Of a stretch of DNA of 64,000 nucleotides, positions 16,729 to 27,026 are shown one piece after another; the first letter of the stretch is position 1, and every line of letters begins with the position of its first letter. Origin of the DNA: Bacillota bacterium (lineage in GTDB: Bacteria > Bacillota > Clostridia > Lachnospirales > Lachnospiraceae); contig JAFAFU010000033.1 of NCBI GenBank assembly GCA_023423335.1, positions 1-64,000 of the forward strand, in the 5' to 3' direction. Below the pieces are notes generated by a model that saw only the letters and a program-made list of their open reading frames with translations, was not told where the DNA came from and ran no database searches. The translations under genes were made by a program, and so were the position numbers.

Positions 16729-17561
16729 GGTTGATTGGCCACCTTCCTTGTTCTGATAACTTCTTCATCTGTATTTGTTTCTGCTTCAGCTAAGCTTATA
16801 TTTGCATATGCAAACAGTTCTTCCTTCATTATTTTCGGATTTTTTCCCTGTTGAATAGCGGCAAGACCCTCTATCAAAAGCTCTCTCCGCTCCGCTTCTT
16901 CTCTACTCATATTCTTCAGTCTCTTAGCTAATGGTCCGAAGATGATATTGGCTAAAAATCCTCCATAGAAAGACGAAACCAGCTCCAGTGCCATCATGGG
17001 TCCCAGGGAGTTCGGATCGTTTAAGTTAGTTAACATAGGAATAAGGCCTACATATGTTCCAACAAGTCCCAATGCCGGTGCTGTGATTGCCAACATGTCC
17101 AACATTGCGACTCCCTTTTGATGTCTTTGCTTCATGAAGTGTGTTGCTCCTTCAAGCTGGTTTCTAAGCTGATCCTCGTCTGCACCATCCACAATAAGCC
17201 TTATTCCCTTTTTAATGAACTCATCTTCAACATACTGATCCAAATGATCCTCAAGGGCTAGTAAACCTTCTCTTCTTGATATCTCTGAAAGTCTTATCAA
17301 AGCGATAATATCTTCTTGTATATTAAAATCATTCTTTGTAAAAGCTTTTTTTAGAACTGCTCCGAATGTTTTAATTCGTGCAGGCGGAAAAGCTGTTACG
17401 AATGCGCCGAGGGTACCTCCGATAATAATAAAGAAGGAAGGAACATTCCAAAACAGATGCGGTTGGTGTGATGATACTATTCCGCTAAACATAAATCCTA
17501 AATTTAACAATAATCCAAATAATGTTGATAGCCCTAATATTTTCCGTCCTGACACTATCAA
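16725..17561 (-). CDS. motA: MotA-like proton-channel stator protein
   Basis: About 276-278 residues of the MotA/TolQ/ExbB family. Four membrane segments are visible: near 7-27, 37-58, 155-175 and about 185-205 with a large cytoplasmic loop between, containing TAPALGLVGTYVGLI and the signature LELVSSFYGGFLANII. With MotB it forms the ion channel that drives the flagellar rotor. The listed TTG start is close to an AGGGGG site; the GTG two codons later (17553-17555) has better spacing and may be the true start. Divergent from the KdpD-like kinase. Confidence 0.92.
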   Translation of the reverse strand: MIVSGRKILGLSTLFGLLLNLGFMFSGIVSSHQPHLFWNVPSFFIIIGGTLGAFVTAFPPARIKTFGAVLKKAFTKNDFNIQEDIIALIRLSEISRREGLLALEDHLDQYVEDEFIKKGIRLIVDGADEDQLRNQLEGATHFMKQRHQKGVAMLDMLAITAPALGLVGTYVGLIPMLTNLNDPNSLGPMMALELVSSFYGGFLANIIFGPLAKRLKNMSREEAERRELLIEGLAAIQQGKNPKIMKEELFAYANISLAEAETNTDEEVIRTRKVANQP

Positions 17562-17682
17562 ATGCCCCCTATTTTTCTGGTATTCTTAGTCGATTTCTAT
17601 CTTATATTATATTACTCAATCCCTTTGTATTCAATTTTTTACGACATTTCTTAACATAATCTTTATAACGACATTCTAATAG

Positions 17683-17693
17683 TATGGTATAAT
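17683..17693 (+). promoter_or_regulatory. Extended -10 promoter for the KdpD-like kinase gene
   Basis: TATGGTATAAT gives TGnTATAAT, with TATAAT at 17688-17693. No good -35 is seen, as expected for extended -10 promoters. About 90 bases before the chosen start. The same 11-base word occurs twice upstream of the LacI gene. Confidence 0.5.
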
Positions 17694-17790
17694 ATCGGCA
17701 TGGAATAGTATTGTGGCATGCTATCGTATTATGATTTTGTACCGATACCCTTTCACAAGTTTGCAAAATAGCGGTAGAACGGAGAATGAT

Positions 17791-19308
17791 ATGAACAGAA
17801 AAAGAGCAAAAAATATTATCTTCTCCATGGCGATTTTTTGCAGTACATTGCTTATCTGTGAGGTTCTTTACCATTATGATTTGGGGAATCAAAATATAAA
17901 CATTGTAATGTCTTTGGCAATATTTATTATTACTGCCGTTACCGAAGGATATTTTTATGGAGTGCTTTCGGCTGTGATAGGTGTATTTGCTTATGATTTT
18001 TTAATTACTCCCCCTAGATTTGGATTTAGTTTTACTGTGGAGTTCCCGGTAACTCTTATCATACTGCTGCTTGTAGCGATTACCAGCAGCACAATTACTA
18101 CCCGGATAAAGACTCAAGCTGTGCTTGCCCGGCAGAGGCATCAACATGCCGAACTGCTCTACAGTATTAACCGGAAGCTTCTTTCTACAAGGGATCTGGA
18201 TACCATAGCAAAATACTCTATGGAATATTTGAAAGATGAGCTGATGTATTCCACCGCTCTTTTTACAGATATTGAACCAAATGGAATATTGAAGCCTTAT
18301 TTCGGATATGTGAAAGAAGATGTGGATATCGAATATTTTATGAATGAGGAGATATCTGACCTGGTAAGGCTGACTGCGGATAAGCAGAAGTCCTTGGATG
18401 ATAAAGATTACGGTTACTTTTTGCCCATCGTTACACAGAACATCACTTATGGAGTATTCGCTTTTTCTTTTAGGGAAAATGATCTGGATAAGAAGCAATG
18501 GATGTTCTTAGAATTAATAGCGGATCAAACGGCTCAGGCGCTCAGAATTTATCGTCTTATGGAGGAGCAGCAAGAGATTAAGGTAATGATAAATGCGGAA
18601 AAGGTAAAGAACAGCTTTTTGAGAAGTGTCTCCCATGATTTGAGAACTCCACTTACAGGCATTATTGGTGCCAGTTCTACTTTATTGGAAGAAGGGAAGC
18701 GAATACCCTATGACGTGCAGACCAAATTAATCGAGGGAATACATAATGACTCCCAATGGCTTTTAAATATGATTAAAAACATATTGTTTATTACGAAGCT
18801 CCAGAAAAACAATATGATGATTGGTAAATCCGAGGAAATTGTGGAAGAGGTAATAGAAGAAGCTGTCTTAACCTTTCGTAAACGCTTTCCCAATGCCAAA
18901 ATTACTGTGAAACAGCCGGAAAATATAATTTTACTTCCTATGGATGTTATGCTGATTTCTCAAGTCCTCATTAACATTTTGGAAAATACCCAAAGACATG
19001 CCAAGGGCCAGAGGTCGGATGTGGCAATTGAAGTAAGGGAAATGGATAATTTCGTGGGCTTTATTATAACAGATACCGGTCCTGGGATAGAGCCGAAGCT
19101 TCTGCCCCTGTTATTTAACTTTACGGTTACATCGGAGAAGAACCCCTATAGTGATTCGATGAGAGATTTAGGAATCGGACTCTCCATCTGCAAAACCATA
19201 ATCAAATCTCATGGAGGTGAGATATACGCAAGTAATCGGCCAGAAGGCGGGGCGCAGTTTATGTTTACAATACCTCTTTGCGAGGAGAAACAGAAAACAG
19301 AACAATAA
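17791..19308 (+). CDS. KdpD-like sensor histidine kinase, short form with DUF4118
   Basis: 505 residues from the ATG at 17791 (GGAGAA upstream), chosen because the four-helix DUF4118 membrane domain typical of KdpD begins right after it (about 10-105). A GAF-like region follows, then HisKA with the phospho-acceptor SHDLRTPLTG and an ATPase domain (DTGPGIEP; GIGLSICKTII). The N-terminal KdpD potassium-sensing and UspA domains are absent. The partner regulator is 38 bases downstream. No kdpFABC genes are nearby, so control of potassium uptake is only one possibility. Confidence 0.9.
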   Translation: MNRKRAKNIIFSMAIFCSTLLICEVLYHYDLGNQNINIVMSLAIFIITAVTEGYFYGVLSAVIGVFAYDFLITPPRFGFSFTVEFPVTLIILLLVAITSSTITTRIKTQAVLARQRHQHAELLYSINRKLLSTRDLDTIAKYSMEYLKDELMYSTALFTDIEPNGILKPYFGYVKEDVDIEYFMNEEISDLVRLTADKQKSLDDKDYGYFLPIVTQNITYGVFAFSFRENDLDKKQWMFLELIADQTAQALRIYRLMEEQQEIKVMINAEKVKNSFLRSVSHDLRTPLTGIIGASSTLLEEGKRIPYDVQTKLIEGIHNDSQWLLNMIKNILFITKLQKNNMMIGKSEEIVEEVIEEAVLTFRKRFPNAKITVKQPENIILLPMDVMLISQVLINILENTQRHAKGQRSDVAIEVREMDNFVGFIITDTGPGIEPKLLPLLFNFTVTSEKNPYSDSMRDLGIGLSICKTIIKSHGGEIYASNRPEGGAQFMFTIPLCEEKQKTEQ

Positions 19309-19346
19309 GACAATGTGAGAAGAACTAAAGATAGAAAGGCATCACT

Positions 19347-20048
19347 ATGAAAAATAAATACCTTATTATGATAGTAGAGGATGAGGAAGCAATTATCGAA
19401 TTCATCTCTGTAAAATTAGAGTTACAGGGTTATCGGACGCTGAAAGCCGTTACCGGGCAGGAGGCAGTCTCCCTTGCCGCGTCCTACTGCCCGGATTTGA
19501 TCCTGCTGGATTTGGGATTGCCGGACAGGGATGGCATGGATGTGTTGGGGGCGATCAGGAGGTGGAGTTTAGTTCCTGTCATTATCATATCGGCAAGGCA
19601 GGAGGAGAAGTTCATTGTATCGGCTCTTGACAGCGGTGCAGATGATTATATTACAAAACCTTTTAATAATGTTATTCTGATGGCACGAATCAGAACCGCC
19701 CTTCGGAAAGGGCATATATCGAAAATAAAGAACAGCAGGGTAAATGAATTCTTTCGTCTGGGTGATTTACACATTGATTATGATAAGAGAATAGTAACAG
19801 TGGACAAAAGGGTAATTCATTTGACACCGATTGAATATCGGATTATTGTCTTACTTTCTCTGAATGTAGGGACGGTACTGACTCATGAATTTTTGTGCCA
19901 AGAACTCTGGGGGCCTTATGCGGATAAAAGCAAGGCGCTCCGGGTTAATGTTGCCAATCTGCGGAGGAAGATTGAAAAGGATACCGCGGATCCCCAATAT
20001 ATCTTAACAGAAATGGGAGTAGGATACCGGATGCTGGAGGAGGGATAA
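19347..20048 (+). CDS. KdpE-like response regulator (OmpR family)
   Basis: 233 residues. Receiver domain with acidic pocket (EDEE), phospho-acceptor Asp55 (LILLDLGLPDRDG) and the conserved Lys in DDYITKPF. C-terminal winged helix from about 130 (LTPIEYRIIVLLSLN; ALRVNVANLRRKIE). Closest in style to KdpE. Co-transcribed with the kinase; a terminator follows within 40 bases. Confidence 0.93.
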   Translation: MKNKYLIMIVEDEEAIIEFISVKLELQGYRTLKAVTGQEAVSLAASYCPDLILLDLGLPDRDGMDVLGAIRRWSLVPVIIISARQEEKFIVSALDSGADDYITKPFNNVILMARIRTALRKGHISKIKNSRVNEFFRLGDLHIDYDKRIVTVDKRVIHLTPIEYRIIVLLSLNVGTVLTHEFLCQELWGPYADKSKALRVNVANLRRKIEKDTADPQYILTEMGVGYRMLEEG

Positions 20049-20081
20049 CAGGCTGCATAAAACTATTCTTACTATAAGGAC

Positions 20082-20108
20082 GAGCATATCAAGGGCTGAT
20101 GCTCTTTT
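20082..20108 (+). terminator. Terminator of the KdpDE-like operon
   Basis: GAGCAT (20082-20087) pairs with ATGCTC (20099-20104), followed by TTTT. Confidence 0.65.
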
Positions 20109-20299
20109 CATATGTCATATAGAAAGGCGATAGTCGCCGGGATGTATACCGTCGTGCTTCTAAAATTCAGAAGGTTTCTATATCTTCTGAAATGGCAGCA
20201 TCTGTACCTGCTTTTGTTGAGATTTCAACAATGATATCTCCATCTTTTTTAATAAGAAAGCTTCGGATTCACAAAGGTATTCCTTGCCAGCAGCTAGGT

Positions 20300-20322
20300 G
20301 TTCGCTTCCCCCTATCCGCTTA
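20300..20322. repeat. Third tRNA-Gly 3'-end-like copy
   Basis: Matches 12785-12807 at 20 of 23 bases (gttcgcttcccc, then ctatccgctta). No tRNA body precedes it. It is followed, as the real tRNA is, by a short A-rich spacer and then a long hairpin, suggesting the old right border of a second insertion. Confidence 0.5.
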
Positions 20323-20328
20323 CATAAA

Positions 20329-20362
20329 AGAAGCTATGGCGTCGGTTTACGCCATAGCTTCT
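20329..20362. terminator. Strong bidirectional hairpin
   Basis: Perfect 14-base arms AGAAGCTATGGCGT / ACGCCATAGCTTCT around CGGTTT. On the plus strand TTATC follows; on the minus strand TTTTATG follows. It may end the large vWA gene transcript as well. Confidence 0.7.
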
Positions 20363-20501
20363 TTATCTTATAACCTATAATCTAGTAAGAGCGTTGTTCA
20401 CGTTCCTCAAAGCATCACAATACTTTTTCATAGAGTACTGTTCACCGGCAAAGTGCCACCTTTACAATTTCTCGCCTAGTATCTCTATAGAATGTCTAAG
20501 A

Positions 20502-23500
20502 TCAAGGAAAATATACTTCAATTGCTTTCTTAAAGCCCTCCGAGAAGCTATAGCCGCTGACACTGCCCGCAAGATCATGCTTCTCCATGCTCGGTGCCTC
20601 GTAGGAAGGCATCAGAACCAGATTTTTGCTCGTTTCATGAATTGCGGCCAGATCCACATTCAGCTGGTTCTGTGACAGCAGTACCTTATAAGAGGCTTCC
20701 AAAGCTTCCAATTGCTTTTGCGGATCACCAAAGCTTTCACCAACCTTTGCTGTAAGATCAGCAGCAGTTTCCACTGTGGAAAGCAACTCACCGACCCCGG
20801 TTACCAGCACCTTTGCCTGTGCCATGATGGAAGCATAATTATCCGTTGAAAGGGAGTAGGCTGCAATACCCCAGTCAATGCAGGTAATTCCAAAAAGGAA
20901 GCCTGCTACTCCCTCCGCACTCAAGGGCTTCACTCCGAAGGAGGCTGCATTGAGTACGATATATTCCGTCATGGCTGAGTGTTCCCCGGTCTCGCTGACA
21001 GAAATGATCTGGGTTCCGTTATAGGCATCGGTTATCTCCAGCCATGCATATCGTTCCTTGCCATCAATGATGGCCGGGCTTTTCGGCACTAGAAACATTG
21101 ACTGATCGCTTTTTTCCGCCTGTTCTCTCAGGCGTTCTACCAATTTCGGCGGCGCTCCGTTTTCCTCAAAGGAATCTGCATAGGTTATCATGTTTTCTTT
21201 CGGAATTACGAAGATTGGCGTGTTCTTCGGCAGCTGTGTCCATACCTGCAGAAAGCCCACGGCCTTTTCTTCTCCCAGCGCATATGCCTCCAGCAGACTG
21301 ACATAAATACCCTGCACTGAACTGAAGGCATCTCTCGATGCATTATCCGCATTATTCAGAATGGTAAGTTCATGCTGCATGATGTCAACCGTTGCGCTGG
21401 CTTTCTCACCATCAGAAGCAAACGTAACCATCAAGGCAAGCGGACATTCATAGAGGCGGGCTCCCTTGATACCAAACAACGGCATATTTTCATCTTCAAA
21501 AGCGGCAAGCTCTCTGACAAACCGGTTCACTGTGGCATGCCCCAGCCATTTTACGGTTGCATAATCCCCTGCATCCTTCCCCTCTGCTGATTTCGCATTC
21601 ACCGCTGCCTGCAGCGTATCGGCTGCTGCCTTGGTCATTCCCGGTACTCCGTAAGCAAGAGTCTGGAATATATCACTTAATTTTTGGCCTTCCTTTAAGT
21701 AGGTGGTATGGGACACCTCAGGAACGCCGATTGTTACGGTTACTGATTTAATATCATAAAATGAGGTATCAATATAAAGCTTATCGTGGAATATAATACC
21801 CTGTTTGGTATCCACTATGGCTGCAATGATTTCATGCTGTCCGTCGCTGCTCTTTCCAATCGGTGAAAAGCTGATATCAACGGCGTCAAGGCTCATATCG
21901 GCACGAAAGATATCCTTATCAAAAAGTATAATATCCTCATATGCAGCTTCACCGGTATTATCCTCTTCCCCTCCGAACATGGCATTCAGGCTGTTAAAGG
22001 CTTCGGCCTGCGGCGTGCTGCCGCCGGGCTGTTCCATGATTTGTGCATGAACAGAAATTGTCATATGATTTATATATGACCTGAAATCATTCTCATAATT
22101 ATTCTCATTGGATATATACGCAAGCCCGGAAAGCTCGGAGATATCACGCAGGAACGGAATAACAAAGACCTTCTGCCTGCCCTGGCTGTCCTGGTACGCG
22201 ATACCGGGTATATAATTTCCGCTGTCTATTCCGGTAATGTTCCATACATTCTCTCTGCCGGTTCCGGTCAGCTTCACCGTTAAAATTCTTGGCTGGTACC
22301 CCAGCCTTGCCAGCATATCCATCGACAGCCTTGCCAGGTCCAGTTCCGTTCCCCAGCCCTGTGTAATCACTGCCTCCGGCGAGTAGTAGTTATAATACCT
22401 CTCACCATTCGGAACACAGAAAAGGGCATACATGACATGAAGGAAGTCTTCATCCGTTTTTATGCTTTCCAGCACCTTACTTCCATGAATGGTTAAAGCC
22501 GGTGTTATACTCTGCCTGCCGACAATTTCATCCTTGGTAAGTCCCATGGTAACATAGGAATTTGCAGAGGTCTGAGTGGATTGATACTTTGCAATTGCAG
22601 CGGTTACTGCCTCCCGGAGCTTAAGTTCGAAGGTATCGTCCCTGTCAACATACTGCTTTTCCGCCAGCAGCTCAGGGTATTCATAGTAAGCCTTTTCAAT
22701 TGGCTGCTTCATATCCTCAATGATCCCGCATTTCAATTCCCATTGGGAGATATCAGCATCGTAGGGCAGCCGAAACAGCAGAATTCCCCTTCTTGCGGCA
22801 CCGTCCAGAACCGCCCAATCCGTATTGGCGGAATAAAGCAGGTAATCCGTATCCCCGCTGACGGAAATTACATTGTCGGAGGTAAAGGAACTGGAAAAAT
22901 TGCCGATACCATTTCTCCCCACCGCTATGGTATTTCCAAAATGCTTTGTACTGTCACCGGAGCCGGACCTTGAAAGCGCCAGCAGGCTGGCAAGATCCTT
23001 CATCCCGTAACCGTCCTTGATGTCCCGAAGGGTGAAATCCAAAACAACCACGTTGTTATTATCCTTAGATACCCTGCGTAACGCATTAACAGTGATATCA
23101 AAATATTCATGGCTCCATTTCTTGCCCAGGCTGCCGGTTTTTAAGGAAGTACCCTTTGTCACCGGCAGATTTACGCTGCCGGTTGCCAAATCTGCAAACA
23201 GATAAGAGGAATACCCTGTTAGCTTCCCGGGTAACTGGAAGGGCAGACGGACAGGTGCGGAGGCTCCCGGAGCCATCATGGTGCTTCCGGTAAACCCCAT
23301 CGGTATGTTATAAGCAACATCACTCATTTTCGTAACCAGAGGTCCCTGGTCTGTTTCAATGGCATACAGGAAGCGTTCCATCGGGTCAATATTTAAGAGG
23401 GCCTGCATATTACTCGTAAATTGCCCCTCCAGCACACGAAAGCTTGTATTTTTAACTGCCGGATCACCGGTATGCTGATAAAGATCGACCTCGGCAAGCT

Positions 23501-26500
23501 TCGTTACATCGGTCTTTCCATTGATCGAAAGGCTGAAGGTATCCGACAGCTTAACCGGTGCCGCTGCCGGTAATGCATTGATATTTACTGCTTTTTCCGG
23601 TATGCTGCCGGTAAGGGGTATACTGATATGGCCATAATTCATATCATAAAAATGAAGGGAGAGCTGATCCACTCTCTGCTCACTCTCTCTGTTCACGATA
23701 AACACCAGTATTCCCGTAATTTTTCCGGTACTCTTTACCGTAAGAGAAGGATCTCCGGGTTTGGATAAAGGTGTCTGGGCAAGCCAGGTTGCCTCGGAAG
23801 CCGGACTCATCACATCATTTATGCTGACATAGAAATGCCGGAAGATGGAGGGTATCATATATTCCTTGACAGGCGCACCCTCTGCCAGTGACAGCTCGAC
23901 ATTTAAGGCGAGGGCCTGCCGCTGGGACGGCAGTTCAAGTCCCTTGAAGGGCCTCATATAGTAGGCTTCCAGTACCTTCATATTTATTTCCTTATTCTTG
24001 CCGGAAAAGCTGCCTGATATGGCTGAACCTGTCTCATAAGGAATGTATTCCAGCACGGTGGTATCTACATTCGGCCGGTCGGAGCCATATAACATACCGG
24101 AGGCTTTTTTGTCGTATCTGATATATTTTTCTCCGGTGGTTATCTTAACAAGCTCCGGTTTAATCACTTCCCCTGTCTTTTGGCGCTGACTGAAATTCTC
24201 CACCTGCTTCCTGGCGCCGTAATCCATCCTGCTCCCATCCTCCGCAGGACAGTTTAATGAAATGGAAAAGTCCAGCCTTCCATCATCCTTTGCGGGCTGA
24301 TTAATCCGGTTTATAAGCTCCTCCAGTTTTTTCTGGATATCCGAAATATTGTCCGAAATAATATATTCTCCGCCGGATATGGCTGCAGCCTTTGAAAAGG
24401 CCTCCTGATACTGCCTGGCGAATTTATCGTTTCCAAGCCCGGCAAAAAGGATTCGAAAGCCATCCTTTTTCATTTTTGTCAGTATTTCCTCCAGCTGTAC
24501 CTTTTCTCTTTCATCCCTGCCTGCCAAGGCTGCATCGGTAAAATAAATCAGTGTCTTTTTACTGCTTGGAACAGTGGATAAATAACTGTAAGCAGTTGTA
24601 AGAGCCTCGACTACCGGAGTCCCGCCCTCAGCGTCAAACTGGCCGATCCCCTGAAGCACCGGCGCTTTCCTGTCAGTTGTGATCTGGTCGTAATAGATAT
24701 GCTCCGGCTGCATCGAAGGTGTGTGGAAGGATCCCAGCTGCATCAATGTTCCTTCCGGCAGCTTCATAACAAAATCATGGAGCATATTTTTAACGATATC
24801 CATGCGGTATCCGACATCCTCCTCTGATTCTGCCGGATCCATATCCATGGAGCCGGAACGGTCTATCATGAAGGAAACGACCGGGATATCACTGTCCGAA
24901 TCCTTTATCGCTGTCGGACGTTCATAGGTGATGGTAAACTGGTTGCCGAATTTACCGGATACTGCTGCAAACGCCTGATCCAGTGCCTCCCGTTCCATCG
25001 CGGCAAAATAGGCTCCATTCCTGCTGGCGTTACTCATCTCCACAAGCACGCGGGGGTCATGGCCTTCTCCGAAGCCTATGGTTAATACCGTTGCACCGCT
25101 TGACTTTATCTTTACCAGGATCTGTTCCTTAGTTAAATCGCTGCCTTTTCCGGAATTTTTCAGCTCACGGCTGTCCGCTCCATCCGAAAACAGAACGACA
25201 TAGGGCTTTTTCTTACCTTCCAGAAGCTTTAATGCGGTACTGGTGGCATCATACAGGGCAGTGCCTCCTTTTGCCTTGACCGTACCCAATGCTGAAATCA
25301 CTTTTGCTTTGGTGTCGGCTTTATGTTCTGTGATCTTCTGCTCAAATTGGACAAATCGAATATTGGCATTATTCGGAAGGCGTTCAACGAATTTCTTGGC
25401 GGCGTTAACCGCAGCCTCCATGTTATCTCCCATGGAACCGGAAGAATCCAGGACGAGGATGATATCTGCAGGAGCAGTTTCCCGCTTGATATCAGTAACC
25501 TTACCCGTTAATCCGTCTTCCAGGATTGTGATATCCTCTTTTTCCGGAAAGACATCCCTTTCCAAAGGATCATTGATCACAATGGATACGGTAGCGGTAT
25601 CCCCATTGTCTTTATTGTCGGTAATCTCGACATTACCGGCAGAACTCTCAAAGGTTCCATATTGCTTCTGCAATAAACCATAGGTAAGCTTTATTTCCCG
25701 GGGAATGGTGACCGTTGTAATCTCACCGGCATTTACGGGTATCAGTCGTATAACGCCCGGTGCATCGATACTGAGCGGCGGTCCGTCATTTCTCCCCCAT
25801 TCGCTGTAGCTGGCGAAACGTATTGCATAATACCCGGAGGGAAGTGAAAAGACAGTATTCCCATCCTTATCACGGGTACCCTTAATATAAGAATTATCAA
25901 AGTCCGGATGCCGGTTTTCCGCACTGTCACCGGGTAAAAGCTCCACTTCACCCAGCGGTACGCCGATAATCCGGAGCATTCCGAGGGCTTCCCCATTATG
26001 AATCGGTTCAATATCCGCTATATTTTCAATTTTAAAGGTTATTTCGGTTGGTTCCAGCGTTCCCCTTAAGGAGCTCCAGTCGAAGGTCCACAGTATCTGT
26101 CCTTCAGATATTGGTATGTCATCAAAAACAAAGGTATTGGCTTTCTTCGTATTGATTTCCTCCGCATCCCCGATTTCCTTACGCAGCAAACGGGTATACT
26201 CACCATATTTACGGTCATTGATACAGCTTAAATTAACACCGCTGTTGTTTGGACCTGTCAGGGTGACTGTAACGGATTGCAGCTTACCGCTTACACATTC
26301 CGTATTAAAACTGTAAGTATCATTCGTAAAATCTGCCGTTCTGACCGTCAGTGTCTTTCCTGTCGGCACAAGGGTATTACGAACCACATAAAGATAGCAG
26401 CCCCTTTCATCTATCACTGCTTTTACCCAGACTTGCGAGGTTTCATTTTCTTTTACATAAAATACCGCCGTGTCCCCCGGCGTCTCAAGCCTGGCTGCGC

Positions 26501-27026
26501 CTAATTTCTTAGCATAAGCCCGTAACCAGAGGACAGAAAAATCCGGGTCTTCAATTCTCATCTGCCAGTATTCGCCCTCAACATAAAAGGTATTGATAAA
26601 ATAATTATCCAGAAGCTCTATCGTGAGGCTGCTGTTCTCATAGTGATAAGTACTCCCGCCATAATAAAGCCCCAGTGAGCCAAGGGGATTAAAATACGGT
26701 ACCTTCATATCCCCCCAGTCATTTGCCGGCCCTGCAGCAAGTTCCACATAGTCCACTCCTGCCATACCAATCCCATCGGCAGGTAAATTAACTATCCCTG
26801 TAATATCCGGAGGCTTTATTTTCTGATTGTCAACGACTGTGATATTTGAAGAACTGCCCACATGGGGATATCTGGCAGTTGCTGTGTTTTCCCCTGTTTT
26901 TGTTATGTTTTCTGAGCTTGTGGAATTAATTTCTTCCGCTTCCTTTTTTGAATGCTTTTTGCAGCCTGATAATGCTATGCATATACAAAGCATGACAGCT
27001 ATTATAATCTGTAGCTTCTTTCGCAA
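20502..27026 (-). CDS. Giant lipoprotein with two von Willebrand A domains
   Basis: 2174 residues from a TTG start with GGAGG nine bases upstream. Lipoprotein signal ends ALSGC (Cys22). After about 500 residues of beta-rich sequence come two vWA domains: the first near 520-690 with the MIDAS DSSGSMG at about 527, the second near 715-900 with DRSGSMD at about 724. Later parts contain a GWGTELDLARLSMDML stretch (about 1560) reminiscent of transglutaminase-like proteins, but no clear catalytic triad. Predicted to be a surface-anchored, metal-dependent adhesion or scaffold protein. It is the only gene in its unit. The length is unusual and the middle 1200 residues match no family I recognise. Confidence 0.9.
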   Translation of the reverse strand: MRKKLQIIIAVMLCICIALSGCKKHSKKEAEEINSTSSENITKTGENTATARYPHVGSSSNITVVDNQKIKPPDITGIVNLPADGIGMAGVDYVELAAGPANDWGDMKVPYFNPLGSLGLYYGGSTYHYENSSLTIELLDNYFINTFYVEGEYWQMRIEDPDFSVLWLRAYAKKLGAARLETPGDTAVFYVKENETSQVWVKAVIDERGCYLYVVRNTLVPTGKTLTVRTADFTNDTYSFNTECVSGKLQSVTVTLTGPNNSGVNLSCINDRKYGEYTRLLRKEIGDAEEINTKKANTFVFDDIPISEGQILWTFDWSSLRGTLEPTEITFKIENIADIEPIHNGEALGMLRIIGVPLGEVELLPGDSAENRHPDFDNSYIKGTRDKDGNTVFSLPSGYYAIRFASYSEWGRNDGPPLSIDAPGVIRLIPVNAGEITTVTIPREIKLTYGLLQKQYGTFESSAGNVEITDNKDNGDTATVSIVINDPLERDVFPEKEDITILEDGLTGKVTDIKRETAPADIILVLDSSGSMGDNMEAAVNAAKKFVERLPNNANIRFVQFEQKITEHKADTKAKVISALGTVKAKGGTALYDATSTALKLLEGKKKPYVVLFSDGADSRELKNSGKGSDLTKEQILVKIKSSGATVLTIGFGEGHDPRVLVEMSNASRNGAYFAAMEREALDQAFAAVSGKFGNQFTITYERPTAIKDSDSDIPVVSFMIDRSGSMDMDPAESEEDVGYRMDIVKNMLHDFVMKLPEGTLMQLGSFHTPSMQPEHIYYDQITTDRKAPVLQGIGQFDAEGGTPVVEALTTAYSYLSTVPSSKKTLIYFTDAALAGRDEREKVQLEEILTKMKKDGFRILFAGLGNDKFARQYQEAFSKAAAISGGEYIISDNISDIQKKLEELINRINQPAKDDGRLDFSISLNCPAEDGSRMDYGARKQVENFSQRQKTGEVIKPELVKITTGEKYIRYDKKASGMLYGSDRPNVDTTVLEYIPYETGSAISGSFSGKNKEINMKVLEAYYMRPFKGLELPSQRQALALNVELSLAEGAPVKEYMIPSIFRHFYVSINDVMSPASEATWLAQTPLSKPGDPSLTVKSTGKITGILVFIVNRESEQRVDQLSLHFYDMNYGHISIPLTGSIPEKAVNINALPAAAPVKLSDTFSLSINGKTDVTKLAEVDLYQHTGDPAVKNTSFRVLEGQFTSNMQALLNIDPMERFLYAIETDQGPLVTKMSDVAYNIPMGFTGSTMMAPGASAPVRLPFQLPGKLTGYSSYLFADLATGSVNLPVTKGTSLKTGSLGKKWSHEYFDITVNALRRVSKDNNNVVVLDFTLRDIKDGYGMKDLASLLALSRSGSGDSTKHFGNTIAVGRNGIGNFSSSFTSDNVISVSGDTDYLLYSANTDWAVLDGAARRGILLFRLPYDADISQWELKCGIIEDMKQPIEKAYYEYPELLAEKQYVDRDDTFELKLREAVTAAIAKYQSTQTSANSYVTMGLTKDEIVGRQSITPALTIHGSKVLESIKTDEDFLHVMYALFCVPNGERYYNYYSPEAVITQGWGTELDLARLSMDMLARLGYQPRILTVKLTGTGRENVWNITGIDSGNYIPGIAYQDSQGRQKVFVIPFLRDISELSGLAYISNENNYENDFRSYINHMTISVHAQIMEQPGGSTPQAEAFNSLNAMFGGEEDNTGEAAYEDIILFDKDIFRADMSLDAVDISFSPIGKSSDGQHEIIAAIVDTKQGIIFHDKLYIDTSFYDIKSVTVTIGVPEVSHTTYLKEGQKLSDIFQTLAYGVPGMTKAAADTLQAAVNAKSAEGKDAGDYATVKWLGHATVNRFVRELAAFEDENMPLFGIKGARLYECPLALMVTFASDGEKASATVDIMQHELTILNNADNASRDAFSSVQGIYVSLLEAYALGEEKAVGFLQVWTQLPKNTPIFVIPKENMITYADSFEENGAPPKLVERLREQAEKSDQSMFLVPKSPAIIDGKERYAWLEITDAYNGTQIISVSETGEHSAMTEYIVLNAASFGVKPLSAEGVAGFLFGITCIDWGIAAYSLSTDNYASIMAQAKVLVTGVGELLSTVETAADLTAKVGESFGDPQKQLEALEASYKVLLSQNQLNVDLAAIHETSKNLVLMPSYEAPSMEKHDLAGSVSGYSFSEGFKKAIEVYFP

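Larger units (their letters stand above)
20049..20501. other. Intergenic region with terminators and third tRNA-Gly 3'-end copy
   Basis: No gene supported. Contains the kdpE terminator, an inverted repeat ttcagaag/cttctgaa (20166-20191), the att-like copy at 20300-20322 and a strong hairpin at 20329-20362. A minus-strand open stretch (KDGDIIVEISTKAGTDAAIS) is protein-like but has no start and is judged a possible remnant only. Confidence 0.45.

Noticed and set aside
20192..20380. 62-codon plus-strand ORF
   Set aside because: It runs through the att-like copy and hairpin and has no ribosome site.
21098..26504. Many plus-strand open frames across the vWA gene
   Set aside because: They are shadows of the 2174-codon minus-strand gene and lack ribosome sites or family features.
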